DNA of 62,643 bases from NCBI GenBank assembly GCA_030430075.1, contig JAUIGN010000053.1, positions 1 through 62,643 of the forward strand, in the 5' to 3' direction. Source of the DNA: a bacterium. GTDB lineage: Bacteria; Planctomycetota; Planctomycetia; Pirellulales; Pirellulaceae. The notes under the pieces were generated by a model that worked only from the letters and a program-made list of their open reading frames with translations, ran no database searches and was not told the DNA's origin. A program made the translations under genes and the position numbers. Below are positions 61,301-62,643 of the stretch, piece by piece (position 1 is the first letter of the stretch; each line of letters opens with the position of its first letter).

Positions 61301-62419
61301 TTCGCGAGCCAGCTCCACTTGTTCGACAACCGCGGCGTGTTTCGCCGCACCGGCGCCGCGGCCAGCGTGCTCGTCGACGTGGGCTTCGTCAGCGAGGGGG
61401 ACGTCGAGCTCCTGGGTGATACGACGTTCGCCGATGGCTTTGTTCAGACCGCTGGCAGGACGGCCCTGCTGGGCGGCAACCTGTCCGTCAACGCCCACAC
61501 GGTTGACCTCCAGGGCGGAACGTTGGAAGGGAGTGGCCAGGTAACGGGGAACGTGCAGAACGACGCCAGGATCGAGATTGGCGGAGCGAACCAGACCGGC
61601 ACGCTGTCGATCACCGGTAGCTACACCCAAGGTGCCGGGGGCGTCGTTGCGTTGGAGATCGGCGGAGCCGCGGTTGAGGACATTGATCGGCTCGTTACCA
61701 ACACGCAGAGCGGCGCGCAGACAACCGTGTTGGACGGGGAGCTCAGTGTTTCGCTGATCGGCGACTTCGCCGCAACGGCCGGCGATTCGTTTGAGGTTTT
61801 GGCATTTGACGCGGTCAGCGGTGATTTCGCAACGTTTCTGGGCCTGGATTTGCCCAACGACCTTGTGCTTGAGCCCCAGGCGGCGGCCGGCTCGTACACG
61901 CTGGTTGCCATGCAGGCCTTGCGCGCTGCGGTGGCCGGCGGAACGGGCCGTGCTGCCTTGACGCTCGACGCAGAGGCGGCCGATGCCCTGTTCGCCGGGC
62001 TCGTTGATCGACTCGTTGCAGAAGGCCTTTCGCACCGGGCGGCCGAGTCACTGCGCGAGGTAGAGGTCCGCATTGTCGATCTGGGCGGGGAGCGTTTGGC
62101 GCTTGCCGGCCGGGGAGAGCTGTTGCTGGACGACGACGGGGCGGGATTCGGTTGGTTTGTCGACTCGACGCCGTACTCCGACTACGAATTCGCCCGTCCG
62201 ATGGTCAGCCGTGTGGCACCGCTCGCCTTCACCGGCGCCGCGGGGCGGTACGACCTGCTGACGGTACTCGCTCATGAGTTGGCCCATCTGTCCGGCGCGA
62301 ACCATAACGACGGCCTGGTACCCTTGTCTCAAGATCTGGGGTTAGGTCAACGCGAGCTCGTGAATGGTGCCGCGCTGGAACTGCTGTTTGCGCGGTCGGG
62401 TAACGGCGGGGACAAGTAG
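52319..62419 (+). CDS. Giant secreted protein 2: dockerin-like, Ig-like, metzincin-like, propeller and beta-helix regions
   Basis: Protein of 3366 aa. It opens with a LEPR-XLL-like motif, L23-E-L-L-E-R-R-L-L-L-A-A-D. A dockerin-like pair of Ca-binding segments is at about 40-110 (LDVNQDTFVTPADVL, YDTNGDNVISPLDSLAVINAL). Ig-like domains follow to about 520 and a carboxypeptidase-regulatory-like domain at 525-591. A metzincin-type motif H1376-E-I-A-H1380-x2-G-x2-D1386 is followed by FDIMRSG, a likely Met-turn. Choice-of-anchor-D-like domains are at about 1538-1735, an LVIVD-like propeller at 1876-2195, further Ig-like domains to about 2400, and long beta-rich repeats with FxNxG pattern after an NWSTGQVPGPDDDVVI block. 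The C-terminus has a second zinc motif, H3319-E-L-A-H3323-x5-H3329. GAGG lies before the ATG at 52319. Confidence 0.92.
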   Translation: MKRRKRRRPYSSRQVRQSRRHGLELLERRLLLAADWQNANSRLDVNQDTFVTPADVLVGINELNHPTLPLTNGQLPARQDHPDRPKYDTNGDNVISPLDSLAVINALNNDRSGPVVVAQLEHDTAPLGATNDDHLTSRPMIVGTVTDVTGVTSFQARVDGAGFADVPVAVGGAFTYDPGLAIDGTDDGQHLVEFVATDGLLQSTSPISFSFTLDTVAPPIVASALLNATSDTGGDNRDGVTQDDTPTFTIEADPGTTIELLADGARVGTGLASSPVEVTAASLSDGTYAFTARAFDQAGNVGGESAATMVTIDTIPPQLDIAAPVDSGLVHRSSRLEGTVDDPTAALRYAVDQGDPQPFAADRSGAFARSLFAGQLMDGPHSLRVTAEDIAGNQVVSVVAIDVEKDALPFVIREHAPRAGEHEIGVTQRVQVFFSKPVDPATLDAASFFAAVGGAPLPATIVPATRGEFAWLFFDEPLPGGTRVTVTVDGDAIRSLDGELLDGDGDGVAGGVRTFSFSTVSTAALPGTALTGRVMDPGPDNRPHTSDDVPLAGVDVFLLGRESAVALTGPDGRFTLSPVPAGNAKVVLNGLVTPAPDGVYFPEMVMDAYLEAGQSNVVMAGMEDVFLPRLNQSILQTVSADITTTIVADAAAAPELSAADRQRLSIEVPQNSLVAADGSRPATAEIGISTVPPELVVDMLPPGVLQHTFDITVQAMGVTNFSTPAPLSAPNVFGTPPGTQHNFLSFDHASGRLVIEGTATVSADGTTIMTDPGHGVTHPGWHGFTPSGGCGGSGGPPPMPPEPSDEEIVTEHDPIALDLLSSETGDTNFPAFRWQAPDLEAGETLPTDTVSPCFVPSHFLGATEFVSVFVEVDGPLAAFMKPAAGTATLNSFAATLFPGDPQDLQFDMVPKTYDEMFPGGGYAMLTKDRLYGAKIKVTEIRQTADGQRTRDIHTYYQYRWLSVVDPEDAEARSGTTAAFHKTLVDDGDFQRTKFVDTFVPRSSKTVFNGATFSGGELSDFTFDFDARGTSGTLWHFDPDGVGEETGEVDIEFEGLTIGTLTARGTGIGPTTIGVDLDGYKEELKRVILALKTAIVPGRDGVPGFPGDDDGDGQVDENDEYFFVRPGNDGLLGTADDQPSDDSFEAVYDYGTKTFTASDGSTIGGNPAIVSVSPVRDVVDYNGGIASATEGAWRTVGGSTYRWFQIASPRFHAEFAGLMPSDRELPGPDGILGTNDDQFTASQLASLDERLELKAVQLKEAIEKDFLPVNGGTNAYQIVDGTGDVNLVWEDKFNRTGSPLFGAAQFDADLPQLRTLLPDNDLPIAAKMWALAEYLNVDTDNDVGFLQEKDGFAVAINIGWRHATTSFADYVANTVSHEIAHTFGLQDAYTSLPVLPGPDGRLGTADDIPPGGTAMCNRFTNCTPFDIMRSGSSFDPDLTFLQQNLRQLQAAMGIHANASEELRAAVQQYRDTINLPDDVNGVREHGDRFVEIGDSEPAVESGPDIGVTRGDELLFGLSEHPPSDLGEAAVDGVGGAAAIVDYEVKNVGLAPLTVASVELLQGDQGISVSAASLVGLPIAAGDSASFSIHFDPESVGQFSDTVTLTSDAELAPTLEFTVRGTAFPGQPTASVSAVENPNVGGAVAGMETRSVAAFAEVSNQGLAPLQVEGITISAGGHDFSLAGIPQDLDQNPITLARGEVFTFGLDFHPSRIGLLNATIEVHSNDPLQPVVAFLAVGTGTEVVPVAEWGEDHVAIRTPEADGTPVLRAQSNEEGDFNFFLPAEERYALTVFDPTSGLVAVGHGITATSGEALDLTRRLVFQASTAPDGDGDGLPRDIEFAIGTLDDDVDTNGDGISDFDSLQAGIDPLAGSPAQTGLIGVLPLDHPANDLAIATNRSDAGQLLAYVATGESTGGLAIVDLSNPGAPILVSELALPGNSRWIEIDTARGLAAVTGDVETHLVDIADPTAPQLRQTLAAGRMTLFDGHAYLVQGTMLKSVSLTTGEVRDDRPLANEGGFTDLQRVGSRLYTMSGNGRLRIFDLVEDGSGRIVERGELRVLGTAGRLHVHAGVAYLMTTTAGRRPFVTVDVSDPDRPVRLSAEGGGPLLPRTDFITNGSSLGYLIGRNPIAPFDERLSVIDVSDPAADPGQVTVFTLPEAPRGIGFGNGVIFVATGTDRTGLNGTGAIHALNFPSFDVAGSPPEVTLGTPFDDDGANGGLQVIEGSLLPISVNVTDDVQLRHVELLMNGRAVAHAVHVPYEFEVAMPLDAGGAPVELQARAVDSGGNVSLSNTLMVDLIADNRPPRITLLEPLDGGFRPQGPIDVLIGFDEELAPSSLQAARFMLRDAGGGAVTPDQTTFLPTEVKLQFDSLPSGVYSLAIDGANVMDLAGNVLANDAVVSSFTVGNGTVFWTNPGDGQWHEPANWSTGQVPGPDDDVVIGVAGAITVTVSRNEPRPQVNRLFSEELLVADGGLILDGASSLRGGLFARFGAGSSQLTFNSDTLLGGQSLLGAEMDGAGTLTNTGVLTFLDGEVSEIHVPFVNQSHVRVDAASLEPSTTITNEGTWEFRALATIDDRGGRFANSGEVLFTSPLADVTFSVPFDNHGPPLEIPIGRRLALRGGGTFTDTSLAVDEGGLVEILGGDVTFTNVQVTGDGTFTTVGGTLTVPADTVTTFDLGPNTLELGAALGGSFELLVEGTAINEGFAIWHGANVTVGASGEFVNAGHLRLLNRNRNLAGHFENTGVVEYGGGTLNMNGATIDNQGTWDFQGLNTIVNRPGTNAFHNSGLVLVSSDQTATIEVPLHNQAVLLVEDGQLLLNGGGTQTDATIHVAVGALGTLSFGDILVSGTTSFDGAGALENSAGNITVDATATLILDMEGDGFTTRSSLAHEGLIVMGAVVNSGQVTLSRGALDVQGTFDNLGTMTWTGNGRLTGGGFANLGVVDYTSTVGGVLESGTVVNFGQWNHRATRSLTIHTGTFINDQTGVFEISDVGGFDPGFASQLHLFDNRGVFRRTGAAASVLVDVGFVSEGDVELLGDTTFADGFVQTAGRTALLGGNLSVNAHTVDLQGGTLEGSGQVTGNVQNDARIEIGGANQTGTLSITGSYTQGAGGVVALEIGGAAVEDIDRLVTNTQSGAQTTVLDGELSVSLIGDFAATAGDSFEVLAFDAVSGDFATFLGLDLPNDLVLEPQAAAGSYTLVAMQALRAAVAGGTGRAALTLDAEAADALFAGLVDRLVAEGLSHRAAESLREVEVRIVDLGGERLALAGRGELLLDDDGAGFGWFVDSTPYSDYEFARPMVSRVAPLAFTGAAGRYDLLTVLAHELAHLSGANHNDGLVPLSQDLGLGQRELVNGAALELLFARSGNGGDK

Positions 62420-62482
62420 CGGACACGTAGACGGCGGGACGGGTAAGGCGGGGCGAGAAGCCGTTGCCCCCCAGGTGAAGTG

Positions 62483-62505
62483 ATCGATCGATTGGATCGA
62501 TCGAT
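62483..62505. terminator. Hairpin after giant protein 2
   Basis: ATCGATCGAT occurs at 62483-62492 and again at 62496-62505 with a 3-base spacer (TGG), so the two self-complementary copies can form a 10-bp stem, 64 bases after the stop. It is AT-balanced and has no T-run, so terminator function is uncertain. More GATCGAT copies follow (62509-62515). Confidence 0.35.
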
Positions 62506-62643
62506 GGGATCGATGGGGGCGTAGGAAGACGTTCGTAGTTTTTCAGGGTGCGTTCGCCAGGGATGCGGAACGGCAACGAGGTGAGAAGGGAGAGATGGGG
62601 CGTTTGTCAACGAATCCACGCAGGAGCTCGCCATCGCTTAGGA

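Noticed and set aside
1..62643. tRNA, rRNA, transposase, integrase or prophage genes
   Set aside because: None recognised by eye on either strand; a dedicated tRNA or ncRNA scan was not possible.

Overview
The window looks like a chromosomal segment of a GC-rich planctomycete, most likely from the Pirellulales/Planctomycetales side of the phylum. The assignment rests on gene content: formylglycine-type sulfatases, DUF1549/DUF1553 proteins with planctomycete cytochrome (PSCyt1-like) haem motifs, a DUF1501 Tat protein, a PSCyt1-WD40 fusion, a BBP7-type outer-membrane barrel, an ECF sigma factor next to a Ser/Thr kinase, and giant secreted proteins whose N-termini match the L-E-x-L-E-R-R-x-x-L motif. 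No rRNA, tRNA, CRISPR array, transposase or phage gene was seen.

Layout. 1-6.3 kb: housekeeping and metabolism (small membrane protein, sulfatase, fabH, an NRDE/TANGO2 protein with a clear terminator, a PD-(D/E)XK-like protein with a winged-helix tail, pyrE). 6.4-6.9 kb: a dense intergenic repeat block. 6.9-14.1 kb: FHA protein and a minus-strand cluster PPC-like protein > DUF1549/1553 > PSCyt1-WD40. 14.3-19.7 kb: ECF sigma factor followed by a 1508-aa kinase with membrane segments and ankyrin repeats. 19.9-20.9 kb: family 9 glycosyltransferase. 21.2-30.5 kb: minus-strand catabolic block (DUF1549/1553 protein with inserted LamG-like domains > DUF1501 > sulfatase > triple RidA-like/esterase fusion). 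31.1-38.4 kb: envelope and general genes (GT4, LpxK, DUF819, PepF, HemW). 39.6-62.4 kb: extracellular block with two giant proteins (2192 and 3366 aa), a BBP7 barrel protein, an SGNH-TPR protein and a GspK-like pseudopilin.

How the parts may work together. The DUF1549/1553, DUF1501, sulfatase and esterase genes fit periplasmic or surface degradation of sulfated, acylated polysaccharide (inference from the families and their clustering). LpxK, GT9 and GT4 point to lipid A/LPS-type envelope synthesis. The giant-protein block is the most unusual part. Giant 1 carries a cyclophilin-type PPIase and a DsbA/thioredoxin-like domain with a CPVC motif, the latter apparently inserted inside a cadherin repeat, and it ends in a cohesin-like domain. 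Giant 2 starts with a dockerin-like domain and carries two metzincin-type zinc motifs. This suggests a cohesin-dockerin pair joining a surface scaffold with folding functions to a protease-bearing partner; it is a hypothesis from sequence only.

Non-coding structure: a 50-bp identical sequence occurs at 6580-6629 and 46254-46303, and a related hairpin core occurs twice at 39432-39498, pointing to a dispersed intergenic repeat family. An 11-copy heptamer lies about 215 bp upstream of the GT4 start.
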